Positions 53,232 to 63,733 of a DNA stretch of 64,000 nucleotides are shown here, one piece after another; position 1 is the stretch's first letter; every line of letters begins with the position of its first letter. The notes beneath the pieces are model-generated. The model saw only the letters and a program-made list of their open reading frames with translations, did not search any database and was not told the origin of the DNA. This DNA is from Fallopia convolvulus. Taxonomy: Eukaryota > Streptophyta > Magnoliopsida > Caryophyllales > Polygonaceae. The stretch is taken from NCBI GenBank assembly GCA_964016875.1, contig OZ024721.1, forward strand, positions 43,483,088 through 43,547,087. The letters are read 5' to 3'. The position numbers were made by a program, and so were the translations under genes.

Positions 53232-53705
53232 TGTTAGGCCCAAGATTCCATAGGCCCATTTGGTAAGCCAAGCCCGCAAAAAGACAGAGAAGTCACCAGT
53301 TAGTTTGATTGCCGAAGGATCCGGGAATGAAGAGAAGTCACTAGCCACTCAATTGAAGGAAGAAAGCTTCCGTCACGAAGCAGAGAGGCGCGTTCAGAAG
53401 ATAACGGCTGGGGTGCTTTTCACCTCCGACCTATGCGGGAAGTGGGTAGTAGTTAAGAGATATGCCCTAGAAATCCGGGAATCATGGGAGGTAGGAAGTA
53501 ACCGTTGGAACGAGGGGGTTTATAGGTAGAATCTTGCGATTTTGTACACGGACACACTTGTAACCAAAATAGTTAATCAAAAGAGAGGACTTCAGCCATC
53601 GGCATTCAAAGAATTCGTACTTTCACATAGTTCTTGTTTCCCTTTTAATCCGATCGTGCCCCGATCTAGGACAGGGATTTGTCAATCAAATTTTTGTCCA
53701 AAACA
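53232..53705 (+). repeat. G1 3' LTR (474 bp)
   Basis: Same length and ends as 29509-29982. CCTAG at 53706-53710 is the right target duplication, after which C2 sequence resumes. Confidence 0.95.
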
Positions 53706-53710
53706 CCTAG

Positions 53711-54113
53711 CCTTCCAAAGATCATGGGAACTGGCTTGCTTTTTGGTCACTAGCAAAGGAACACAGGTTTTCGAGACGTTGAAACCTCACTCGGGAAGTG
53801 GGACGGATGTGTCAGAAGCCGAAGTGTTAAAGGCCACATATTCTCAACCACGTGATGTGATTTCCCAAGGATGTGTGACGCGTGTCCCAAGCGTGCAGAA
53901 GAAGTTGAAACGGCACTACGCCCTCATTGGCTGGCATTTGAAATGGGAAAGAGTCTTTACCTTTTTACCCCTATCTTCGTCCGACTTAAAAACCCAACTT
54001 TGCCATTTTTGGTACCTTCTTCAACCTTCGCTCTCTACAACTCTCCCTCTCTGAATTTCTTTTCCTTCCCAAATCAAGAAAAATTCCAAAACCCTCTCTT
54101 CCCAAAAATCTCC
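53711..54113 (+). other. C2 spacer, right part
   Basis: Continues the C2 spacer interrupted at 29508, matching C1 from about 1533 onward up to the ORF start at 1941. Non-coding. Confidence 0.8.
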
Positions 54114-56316
54114 ATGGCACCCACTCACCCTGATCACCACGTCCGATAATGGATTGCCACAAACTCTCTCTCTTCATCCTTATGCTATAAGAGGCTGACA
54201 AAGAAAAAGATCCAACCATTCAACAATCCATGTACAAAGCCCTTCATTACTTTGTCAAACCCCACATTCACAAAGAGCGCAGCAGAACCTCGGCTCTCAA
54301 GTATGAAATCCTAGGGCAGTCTTCTTCTTCCCTTCCGGCGCCGCCACTTCGTACCCCTCTCACCTTCTCTCAACCGCCCTCACCTACCTCCACTTTTGTC
54401 GGGACCACTATCGTCGATAGTTTCTGTCCCGATTCCCCAAAATGCAAATCCAAATCCAAAAAAAGAAAAGGTCACAAATCTTCCTCTTCAAATCCTTCAA
54501 AGAAGAAGAAGAAGAAATCTGCACCCTTCTCCATCGACAACATTCTCGATCTCTCTTCATCTCTTCCACCACCACCACTGCCTCTTCCTCAATCGTCTCT
54601 ACCACCTCCCTCTGGTTCTGGGAACTCTCAATCCCAGAATCTTCCATCACCACCACCTGTCTTCAACCCTAATCCCATCTTTGGGAACTCTAGTCCCAGA
54701 GATCCCATCTCCACCTCTTCTTCCCTCCATATCGTCGATGGGAACATCAACCTAATCGACCCACCTCCATCCTCTCTAAACCAAAACAACCCTCCACCGC
54801 CCGCCTCTCCAAAAGCCAAATCCCCACTCCTCCTCCTCAAATCCCTTCTCCCTCCCACCACCATTGAAATCTCTTCCTCCCCCTCCCCGGCCAAGCAACA
54901 AATCGACCTTGACTCAGACGATGATTCTCTGCCAATAGCCGAGGTTGCCCGCAGAAAGGCACAAATGCTTCCTCTCATCGTCATGGGAACCGCTACAGAG
55001 AACGCTCGCCTTGATGCTCTTGAGGTCGAGCTCCGAGCAGAAATCACAAGGCCAGCAAAGCGGCCAAGGGAACTCGACGCTCATGACAAAGCTGAGAATG
55101 AAGAAGAAGAAGATGCCCAACAAATAGGGGCCCCAGCACATGCTGAGGATGCTGGTTCCACCCTGGGCACTCAAGGAGAAGATGTCGACGAGGATATGGG
55201 CCTATCCTCGGACGAAGAAGGGAACTCGGATGGCGATGGCGCCACCGAGATACTAGATGCTAAGGCGCTTGCCAAAGAGCATGCCCAAGCGTTGGCCGAC
55301 GAATAAGAACAGCGGCAAATGGTTGTGTCACATGTTGCTCCCAAGGAAAAGGAGTGCATGTTTTTTCTTTAATCCGCTCCCTCTCCTCAAAAGAAAAAGA
55401 AGGCCGCTGCCTCCTCCAAGGGAACCAAAGCCAAGAAGGGCAAGGGAGCTGACCCAAAGCTAGTTCACATTACAGCGGACCGCAAGCTCATCATCTCTCT
55501 GGTCCTCACTGAGTCCATTCTAACTCCTCATGAGCTCGGGGACCTTTGGGAGCTGATCAAGGCCCAAGGGTGGGAACAGGTGTGCGAATCTGTTGTGACA
55601 GTCGACCTTGAGCAGGTGTGCCTCTTCTACAACAACTTCGTCCTCACTGACGAAGCTACTCAAGGCACTCTCACCCTTCAAGGCGACAAATACGTTTTCA
55701 CCGCCTCCTCCATCGTCGTCAACTGCATGTCCCCGTCCAGGGCTTGGGATTCCTTCCTCACAAGAACTGGGGCGACTTCAACAAAGATGGGATCCTATAC
55801 AACATCTATGACGGCAGTGTTCCCACCCAAGGGACCCCGACACACAACCTCAACCTCATCGCCAAGTTGGCGCATCAGTTCCTGGTAACGGTTGTGATCC
55901 CTCGGCAAGAGAAGCGTCACCACCTAAACATTCAAGACGCCATCCTTCTCTTCCACTTCCTCCATAAGATGCCCATCAACCTCCCCTTAATCATTCTTGG
56001 GCACATGGACAAGGGCATGGCCTCTCCGACCCATTCCCTGCCATACACTGGCTTGGTGAAGAAGCTTATGGTCAAGGAGGGCCTCTACGATGACACCAAA
56101 GAGGAAGTGACCATTGGAAGGGAACTGGACCTGTCTGTGGTCCAGAAAATGCGTCACTCTGAGCAGCCCGAGGCTCAAATGCAAGGGACCCTGCCCTCTG
56201 GTGAAGCATCAAGTGTTGGGAACACTCAAGTACTTCTACACATGGCTGCAACTCTCGAGAACATTTTGTCCATCATGACTCGGCTTCGTGATCACTTGCT
56301 GCTTAAGGCCCCATGA
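54114..56316 (+). pseudogene. C2 env-like third ORF
   Basis: Starts MAPTHPDHHV at 54114; a stop and shift follow within 120 bases. From 54230 to 55306 it is open: HKERSRTSALKYEIL, a Lys-rich patch (near 54505), a long Pro/Ser-rich stretch, IDLDSDDDSLPIAEVARRKA, then acidic D/E clusters. After a TAA near 55304, further stops and a shift near 55740, the C-terminal block (55744-56316) is well kept: GFLPHKNWGDFNKDG, VVIPRQEKRHHLNIQDAI, LPLIILGHM and a final helix LENILSIMTRLRDHLL. It matches C1 throughout. The C-terminal block fits the 'putative plant transposon protein' domain; no membrane segment is obvious. Confidence 0.8.
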
Positions 56317-56693
56317 TCTTCCCTTCTGTTCCCTTAGCTCTATCTCTTCCCTCAAAATGTAACGAGTTTCATCATTGTACATATTTTGCTTAAGTAATAT
56401 ATGCGTCTTTTAGTATGATTGTGTGTTCCTTCTTTCCTTATTATGCTTTCTGTTTTCGATGATGCCAAAAGGGGGAAGGTCAAAATGTGTGAGATGAGTC
56501 CTTTTAGAATTATCACAGAATATGCTTGGCTAAGAGGGAACTAACTCATAAAATGCTAAGTAGGGACTTAATTGTTCATAGAAGTGGCTCCTAAGGCTCA
56601 TGCTTAGGAACTCAGATGCATGTCATGATTTTTCACACATTGAAATACTTGCTTATTTTGTAATGGGTTTGTCATCATCAAAAAGGGGGAAAT
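56317..56693 (+). other. C2 3' UTR with two polypurine tracts
   Basis: AAAAGGGGGAA at 56467-56477 and AAAAAGGGGGAAA at 56680-56692, as in C1. Confidence 0.8.
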
Positions 56694-57677
56694 TGTTGGG
56701 ATGGTGTTGGGAACTCTGGTTCCAAACATCCAAACAACGATGTTATCTCCAGTTTTGATAATGACAAACGCCATATGTGAACTAACGTTTACACTCAAGT
56801 ATTTCAAGGGAACTTCATGTTAAACGAAGACTCTCTCAAAAGGGAACACTAAAGGAACTCAGGATCATATGAAAGCAAGTTCATATTAAAGGAACTCAGA
56901 AGAGAGTAGTTCCCCGCATATGGGAACTCACATGTGAAGATAGACCGTGCAACGCAAATCGTGGGATCTTGTCTTGGACAAAGCGAAGACACAGTCTGAG
57001 GAACAAACTAAGACAAGTGATCCAACGGTCTGATTGACATTTGAAGTTGACTAGTTTCAAATCAAGTCACATGTGAAGATTGGCAAACTTGGCGTTCAAG
57101 ACAAAGGGCATTTTGGACAACAAGGAAAATGAAGATATCAGCCCAAGATCAAAAGAGTATAAAAGCCAATGAATAGTGCTTCGAATAAGTACTTCTCCAA
57201 GAACTGAACCCTCATACAAAGAAGCAGGAAAGACGTTGAGAAATAGGAGAGAAGTCCTTCGGCGACGAGTGTTCGATCTCGGTGACGGCGAATTCAAGTT
57301 CCCAGGAGTAAGGGAACTATGACAGTGAGCTCAAGGTGTAAGGTACGATTTATTTGTGTTTAGTTGAGTTGCTCGCTTAGGAACTAGGTTGAGAAGACTT
57401 GCTAGTGTTGCTAGAATTAGGAGAACTGCTAGGAACAAAGAAGTGTAAGTCTTCCTTGTTGTAACTAAAGAACAATAAATAAAACAAGTAGATCGTTCAA
57501 AATCCTCGAAGCGGAGGTAGAGGTTTACCCACAAAACTAGTTGGTTGTCGTGGGGTTCCTCTATAAAGGAACTATGTCTTTTACTTTATGTGTTACTTGC
57601 GATTGTTTACTTCCGCTGCCTTGGGAACAACCTAACTGCCAGTTCCCAAGCTCTTACTAACGCACGTCGATCCAACA
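56694..57677 (+). repeat. C2 3' LTR (984 bp)
   Basis: TGTTGG..CCAACA ends, closely similar to 4555-5540. TATAAAA at 57158-57164 corresponds to the C1 TATATAA box. Confidence 0.92.
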
Positions 57678-58063
57678 CTTTAGATGGAGATGACCCGTTA
57701 TTTAATTTTCCGGTGACATTTTTGTATGTAGTGTTTAGGCTATCTCCTCCCGAATATTTTAGGTTTTTTGATTGAGGTGATCCGTTCACCTATTTTTAGT
57801 GATGCTTTTATTTATTTATTTATTTATTTTTGATAAAGAAAGTGATTAGGGCGATTACTAACTAATAAGAAAAGTGATTAGGATGACTACTAATAAGTTA
57901 GTGGTCGCCCTAATTAGTGATGCTTTTATATGTAGTGTTTAGGTCATCTTATCTACATTTCTTTAATCTTTTTGACCATTTATTAGATTTTTCTCTAGCT
58001 TGTTTGCATTTTTTTCCATCTTAGTGTTTTCAAGAAAATTCATCCAACTATCGTTTTTTTTTC
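57678..58063. other. Intergenic DNA with a short hairpin-forming repeat
   Basis: No gene. TAGGGCGATTACTAACT (57847-57863) and AGTTAGTGGTCGCCCTA (57896-57912) are near-perfect inverted repeats. TATGTAGTGTTTAGG occurs twice, near 57725 and 57930. 58048-58063 is the left target duplication of the LINE. Confidence 0.5.
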
Positions 58064-58088
58064 TTTTTTTGATGGAAAACACATACTA

Positions 58089-61000
58089 TTAATCAAGATC
58101 AGAGTTTAATACATCATAGAACTCAGACAGAAAGTAAACATTACTAGAAACGATAAAAGGCTCGATCGGTTTCCAACGACTTAACCAATCAGCCGCTTTG
58201 TTTTCTAATCTTCTACAAAACACCCACCTACACGAAAGAAAGGAAACACTGCATTCAAGAGCAAGAGCCATAATGTCACCAAACACAATATTTGGAAGAT
58301 CCCCACCTTCAGCTTTTTGAATTAGCTTAAGTGAGTCAGATTCCAAGACAATTCTTTCAATGCCAAGAGACGAAGTAAGTTGCAATCCCCAAAGTGTCGC
58401 CTCTGCCTCAGCAACATCAGGTTTCGTGCCTTGCTGAATCAGTTTGGCTCCGGCAAAGACAACAATGCCATCATACGCTCTGCCTAAAACTCCGATTCCA
58501 CACTCATTATCCTTGACAGCTGCATCTACATTTATCTTCACCTAACTAGATTGTGGTTTTGCCCACTTTTGACCAGAATGAGTGCCAATTGCATGTTGGA
58601 GTTTTTGGACTACATGTGCTTGCCTAAATTCCTCTAGCAACTACAAGCTGTTATGAATCAGATCGCCCACATCAGTTTGCTCCTGTGAGAAGATAGCTCG
58701 GTTTCGAGCCCGCCAAATATTCCAATAGAGGAAGGCCCATACCTCTTGATCCCATTCAGGTGGCTGCAGCACATGCTCTGCCCAGTCCAGAAATTTAGTG
58801 TGTTTTTCTACCATAACAGCTAAATGAGGAAACAAGTCCCAAATCAAAGTAGGAAAGCGACACTGATGTAAAACGTGCATAACAGATTCCTCCTTTCCAC
58901 AAAACTCACACCTTGAATCCTCTGTGATATGACACTTACAAAGGCTGGATTTACAAGGAAGAATTTGTTGACCTGCACGCCAAAGGAAAGAGCAGACCCG
59001 CGGTGGAACTGTCATTGTCCAGATCTTATTCCATAGAGTCGTCGATTTTTTGCAGTTCGCTTGTTCTCCATAGCCAATCTTCGACTTCCTCCTTGATTCT
59101 AGCAGTTTATAGGCAGACTTCACAGTAAAATTACCATCATTCATATAGAACCACGACAGTCTGTCAGGAAGCCGTGCATCAACTAAGTGAATACAGAGAA
59201 TTAAATCAGCTTTATCAGGTAAAAACCAGTCTTTGACCTTGTCATCCATCCATATATTATGTTGCCAATCTATTAAATCAGAAACTTTGAGATCCGTTGG
59301 CGCACCTTTAAGATTTCCTAGTGTTCTGATGCTAATTGGTCTAGGGATCCATCGGTCCTCCCACACCCTAATTGTTGAACCATTTCCCACAATCCATTAT
59401 GAGCCAGCTTGGATGACTTCTCTGGCTGTGAAGATGCTTCTCCAGCAATAGCTTGGATTATATCCCATAGAAGCCTCTAAGAAACTAGTATGTGGATAGT
59501 ATCTGGCTTTGAGCAAACGAGCCGCTAGAGAAGTAGGTTCCTAAATAAGCCTCTAGGCTTGGCGTGCAAGCAAAGAGAGGTTGAAATCGTCAAGGTTTCT
59601 AAAGCCTAAACCACCTTCTCGTTTTGGCCTGCACAATCTCTTCCAACACATCCAATTGTGATGTCGAGTTTTTTGCCCACCTCAAAGGAAATTACACATC
59701 AGCTGCTCAATTTCTCAAATCAGTCATGAAGGGAGTAAAAAACAAGACATAGTATATGTCGGAATTGATTGCACTACTGATCTGATCAAAACTTCTTTTC
59801 CTGCACGCGAAAGTGAAGAAGCCTTCCACCCTTTCAATTTCTTCCAAACTCGCTCTTTAACTTGAGAAGAGATTATCTTTTTCGATCTCCCTACCATTGT
59901 AGGTAAACCAAGATACTTTTCATGCTTCTCAACCTCTTGAATGTTTAAGGTTTCCTGTATGAGTTCCCACTGTTCCGGCTTCACGATCTTGCTAAAAGAT
60001 AACTCGGACTTGCTCAAATTCACTTGTTGTCCCGAAGCTACTCCGTAAGAATGGAGGATATTCTTCATTTCCAATGCATGTTGACAAGTTGCTTGAGCAA
60101 AAATAATGCTATCATTTGTAAAGAAGAGGTGAGAAACCGAAGGAGCAGTCCTAGCAATACGGATCCCTTTCAAACGTCCTTGAAGCTCGTTGGATTAAAG
60201 CCGAGAAACCTTCTGCCACAAAAAGAAAAAGATAAGGAGATAATGGATATCCTTGTCTTAATCCCCGTGTTGGAATAAATTCTGAGGAAGGCTGTCCCGC
60301 CATCAACACCGAGAAAGACACCGAAGAAACACACCTCATTAGGAGTCGAACCCACACTTCGTTCATTCCCAAGCTGCCTAGACTTCCTTCTAAAAAATTC
60401 CATTCTACCCGGTCATACGCCTTTGCCATATCTAATTTCAACGCCATATATCCCTTCTTGCCCACTCGTTTGTTCTTCATGTACTGGAATAATTCGAACG
60501 CTACCAGCACATTATCCGTGATCAAACGCCCTGGGATAAAAGCACTTTGATATTCTGAAATCGCCTCGTGCAACACCTTCTTTAACCTGTTAGCCAACAC
60601 TTTTGATACAATTTTATGCAACACATTACAAAGGCTAATAGGTCGGAGATCCTTCATACGGAAAGGGTTAGTCACTTTTGGAATCAAAGAGATAAAGGTA
60701 TGATTGAAACGCTCCGGAAAAGGAGCTCCTTGCAAAATCCCTAGAGAAAAAGAGATAATATCCGGGCCAGCAATATGCTAAAGTTGTTGGAAGAACAACA
60801 CTGACATACCATCCGGTCTCGGGGATTTTGTAGGGTGCATAAAGAAAAGAGCCAAACGAACCTCTTCACCGGTAAATGGACGAGAGAGCATCAGGTTGTC
60901 CTCTTTTGTCAATAAAGGCGAGAGTCCTTGAGGAGCTGCGCTTGTGAGTGCATTAAGATCAGTTTTAAATAGTTCCGAGAATTATTCAATAGCCACCTTT

Positions 61001-62194
61001 GTCATATTTTCTGTACTTCTCCATTTGAGACCATTATCATCCACAAGACGCCTAATTGAATTTATTTTCCGCCTCCCATTCGCCTTCTTGTGAAAGAAGT
61101 TCGAATTACTATCACCCCACTTCAGTTTGTTAGCCTTCGCTCTTTGATACCATAACATCTCTTCTTGAGACATAAGCTCCCTTTCTTGTTTTTCAAGAGC
61201 TCGCCTACGGTGTACCCATTCTCCACACATACCAGCCTTCTACATTTTCCTTAATTCCTCCCTGATCTCATTCAGTCTGATGAAAATATTGCCAATTTCT
61301 CGCCTATTCCATTCACATAAATCCTCTGTACATCGCTGAATTTTGCCCATGACCCCTTCAGTCGCTAAGAAGCAATTCGGATTCTTCCAACCATTAGCAA
61401 CCACAGCCTCACATTGATCATATTGAGTCCAGAGATCTTCAAATCGGAAAGGTTTAGGTCCCCTGTTGCAATCATCCTCACAATCCATGGTTCGGAAATG
61501 TTCTATTATGATTGGAGTGTGATCCGACCCAATACGTTCCAGCTGCCGCAAAGAACCGTTAGGGAATAGCTCAAACCATTGTTCATTAGTGACCCCCTCG
61601 ATCCAATCTTTCCTGAATGAAGTCGTCTCCTACTCGTCCATTATCCCAAGTGAAGCGGGATCCTGACCAATTAATCTCCGAAAGACCGCAGTTATCAAAG
61701 GTGCTACTGAATGCCATCATCTTAGCCCAACTTGGCTCACTACCACCTTCTTTCTCTTCCCTTCGTAGGATCTGATTGAAATCTCCCATACATAACCAAG
61801 CATTGTGTTCATCCTCTGCTAAGCGATTAAGTAAGGTCCATGCGAGATGTTTTTCCTCTTTACAAGGCCATCCATAAAAGCCAGTAAATCTCCAAGAAGT
61901 GTTGTCTTTTTTATCCACAACAGAAGCATCAACATGATGACTTGTGAATGATTGAATTGACACCACAACACTGTCGTCCCATAACAAGCTGAGGCCGCCA
62001 GACTTTCCAATACTATTTACCATGAAACAGCCATCAAAACCCAACTTAGAACGAACCTCATCCATTCTTTTAGAATCACATCGTGTCTCCATCAAGAACA
62101 CCATATTTGGGGTCTCCCTTCTCACTAGACTAGTGAGTCTTCCAATTGCACGGGCCGTCCCCAGTCCCCGGCAATTGTAACTTAACGTACTCAT
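58089..62194 (-). pseudogene. LINE ORF2: endonuclease, RT, zf-RVT, RNase H
   Basis: Start ATG at 62194 (MSTLSYNCRGLGTARAI). Endonuclease: FLMETRC with the catalytic Glu, GDFNQIL near 61785, FTWDNGR near 61645 and GSDHTP near 61527; a one-base insertion near 61590 breaks it. RT: LRPISLCNVLHKIVSKVLAN near 60640, KLDMAKAYDRVEWNFLEG near 60430 and RGLRQGYPLSP near 60265. The catalytic block reads LFFTNDSIIF (about 60130-60100) where FADD is expected, so one catalytic Asp is Asn. zf-RVT (58641-59390) has VPPRVCSFLWRAGQQILP and CEFCGKEESVMHVLHQC. RNase H (58089-58541) has MKINVDAAVKDN, AEAEATLWGL and LESDSLKLI. Several stops, such as TAG near 60778, fit C-to-T or G-to-A changes. Confidence 0.9.
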
Positions 62195-62694
62195 AATGCT
62201 CGGCAAGAGAGACTCTCCGTCTCTCCTGCCGATCCCGATGTTTTTTTTTCCCATCATCTTTTCCATCAATCAGCATAGGCTCCGCTGAAGAAGCTTTTCT
62301 CTTCGTATTTAACTCCTGTTCACCATCAGATTGTTGCACCTGTGATCTAGCCAAACGCTTCCATCCTTTTTTCTTGCCTGTTGTTGCCATAATTAAAGCA
62401 TAACCCGCGCCTGTCCCATACAATCAACTTTCGTCCCCTGACTTGTTGCAGACTATTCTGTTATTTTTGAATTTTTTTCCCTAGCATCTGCATTTTTTGT
62501 TTTTTCACCAGTTTCTGATCCCGCAGCTAACGCTTTGTTGTGTTGTCCTACCTTCTCACTTGTGTTGTTCTGCTCACCTCCCTTATCTTTTAGGGACATA
62601 ACACCCACTTTTTCTCCAACAGCTATGGTTTCAGCATCTCCCTCTGTTTCGTCCTCGCCCTACTCTTTACTGTTGGTTTCATCAAGTAAATCAA
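62195..62694 (-). pseudogene. LINE ORF1 tail and ORF1-ORF2 junction
   Basis: The minus strand carries a Lys/Arg-rich open frame (62423-62130: KKKGWKRLARSQVQQSDGEQ, then KKKHRDRQERRR) that probably formed the basic C-terminus of ORF1. It overlaps the ORF2 start in another frame. Between 62424 and 62694 the frame is broken. Confidence 0.6.
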
Positions 62695-63524
62695 TCAACG
62701 ATCGGCGGACTCTGTCTTTGCCTTTCTTCTCTGACCCTGCCTCTCTTGGACTTCCTTCATTCCTTGGAGTATGATTTTGTCTTTCTCACGTTCAGCTACT
62801 TCACGGTTTTGCAAAGGTTTCATCGGTGTGGCTCTCATCCAGTCACCATACTGACCATGAATCTCCTTTGCTTCTTCATCAGAGCAGTCCATTTCAACAT
62901 GACCCAAAAGCCCACAAGCATAACGGAAATTGGGTAGTCTTTCGTATTTAACATCAACCCACATCTTTCTACCTCCGAATCTCATCATCAGCCCACGCTG
63001 GAGAGGTTTTGTGATGTTGATCAGGACTCTGATTCGTAGGAACTTGGCACAACTAATGAAATCAGCATCATCTATCATAATCAGCCCATCAAAACACTTT
63101 CCAACAATCTTTGTTGTCTTGGAGTTCATAGATTCCAGGGAAGATCATAAACCCGAATCCATATAGGGACCTGAGTGATCTCAATTCGTGATGGCTGTTC
63201 AACACCCGGTTCTTTCAGCGCTAAAAGTGCCCGATCGAAAGCCCACGGTCCACCTGTTTGAACTCTCTCTTTGTCCTCCTTATCCGCAAACTTGAAAAGA
63301 AACAAGTTTTGTCGCAGTTCCCGAAAGAGGAATTGGTTGCGCAACTTCCACGCCCCTCGCATAGTTGTGTTCAATGCATATGAATTGAATGGCCTATTCG
63401 TGAGGAGCTTGCCAACCAACGTGAGATTTTCTATCTGAACTTCTTCAATTCTTTCAATACCAGCATCAATCTCCACGCATTCTTCTTCCATCAACTGCAA
63501 ATTCCGTTGAAAACCCTCCGCCAT
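62695..63524 (-). pseudogene. LINE ORF1: DUF4283-like domain and zinc knuckle
   Basis: Preferred start MAEGFQRNLQLMEEECVEID at 63524; an in-frame ATG at 63578 lies upstream. The DUF4283-like RNA-binding domain follows: LVGKLLTNRPFNSYALNTTM, FLFKFADKEDKERV, GGPWAFDRALLALKE and VPIWIRVYDLPWNL. A one-base shift at about 63128 (CTATGA) moves to the frame with MNSKTTKIVGK. The zinc knuckle reads FRYACGLLGHVEMDC near 62910. The first Cys expected in FCYxCGxxGHxxxxC is Arg, so zinc binding is doubtful. The C-terminal part is charged (EREKDKI). In intact LINEs this protein binds the element RNA. Confidence 0.85.
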
Positions 63525-63733
63525 CTTCTCAGAACTAAGTAATTGATCCCAACACACACAAGACGGTAACACCCGCACGATGACGACGAGAATCTATCCT
63601 AGCTCCCACGGCCAAAAACCGGAGAGAGGCGAGAACGGCCGGTAACTGTCAATAAAACGATTGCCTGAAAGAAAACACTCTCTTTTGCCCTAGTGGTTGA
63701 GATGAATGAATGTCTGCTATCGTTTTTTTTTTC

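Larger units (their letters stand above)
29509..53705 (+). mobile_element. G1: Ty3/gypsy Tat-lineage element inserted in C2
   Basis: Bounded by 474-bp LTRs (29509-29982 and 53232-53705) with TG..CA ends and a perfect 5-bp duplication CCTAG (29504-29508 and 53706-53710). Its own sequence is about 9.5 kb once G2 is removed. The order is LTR, primer site, gag, protease, RT, RNase H, second RNase H, integrase, an antisense gene, polypurine tract and LTR. The second RNase H and antisense ORF are known marks of the Tat lineage. All genes are damaged. The LTRs differ at about 26 positions (5.5%) by eye. Confidence 0.93.
25106..57677 (+). mobile_element. C2: 5'-truncated Sirevirus hosting a nest of later insertions
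   Basis: Copia-type element of the same family as C1. Its own parts are 25106-25171, 26080-29508 and 53711-57677, about 7.5 kb. They hold most of pol from the pre-integrase region onward, the spacer, the env-like ORF, polypurine tracts and the 3' LTR. The 5' LTR, leader, gag and protease are missing. A hAT-like element splits pol and G1 splits the spacer before the env-like ORF. Comparison with the uninterrupted C1 spacer confirms both halves belong together. Confidence 0.88.
58064..63716 (-). mobile_element. Structurally complete LINE (L1-type), 5.65 kb
   Basis: Flanked by CTATCG-T9-C (58048-58063) and CTATCG-T10-C (63717-63733), a target duplication differing by one T. The minus-strand 3' end is an A run next to it. 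It contains ORF1 (RNA-binding) and ORF2 with endonuclease, reverse transcriptase, zf-RVT and RNase H. All domains are present in order, but stops, shifts and key-residue changes show it is inactive. ORF1 with a DUF4283-like domain and a terminal RNase H are usual in plant L1-clade LINEs. Confidence 0.92.

Noticed and set aside
4555..57677. The similar LTRs at 4555-5540 and 56694-57677 as the two ends of one 53-kb element
   Set aside because: Both are preceded by env-like ORF and polypurine tracts and neither is followed by a primer site, so both are 3' LTRs of separate truncated copies.
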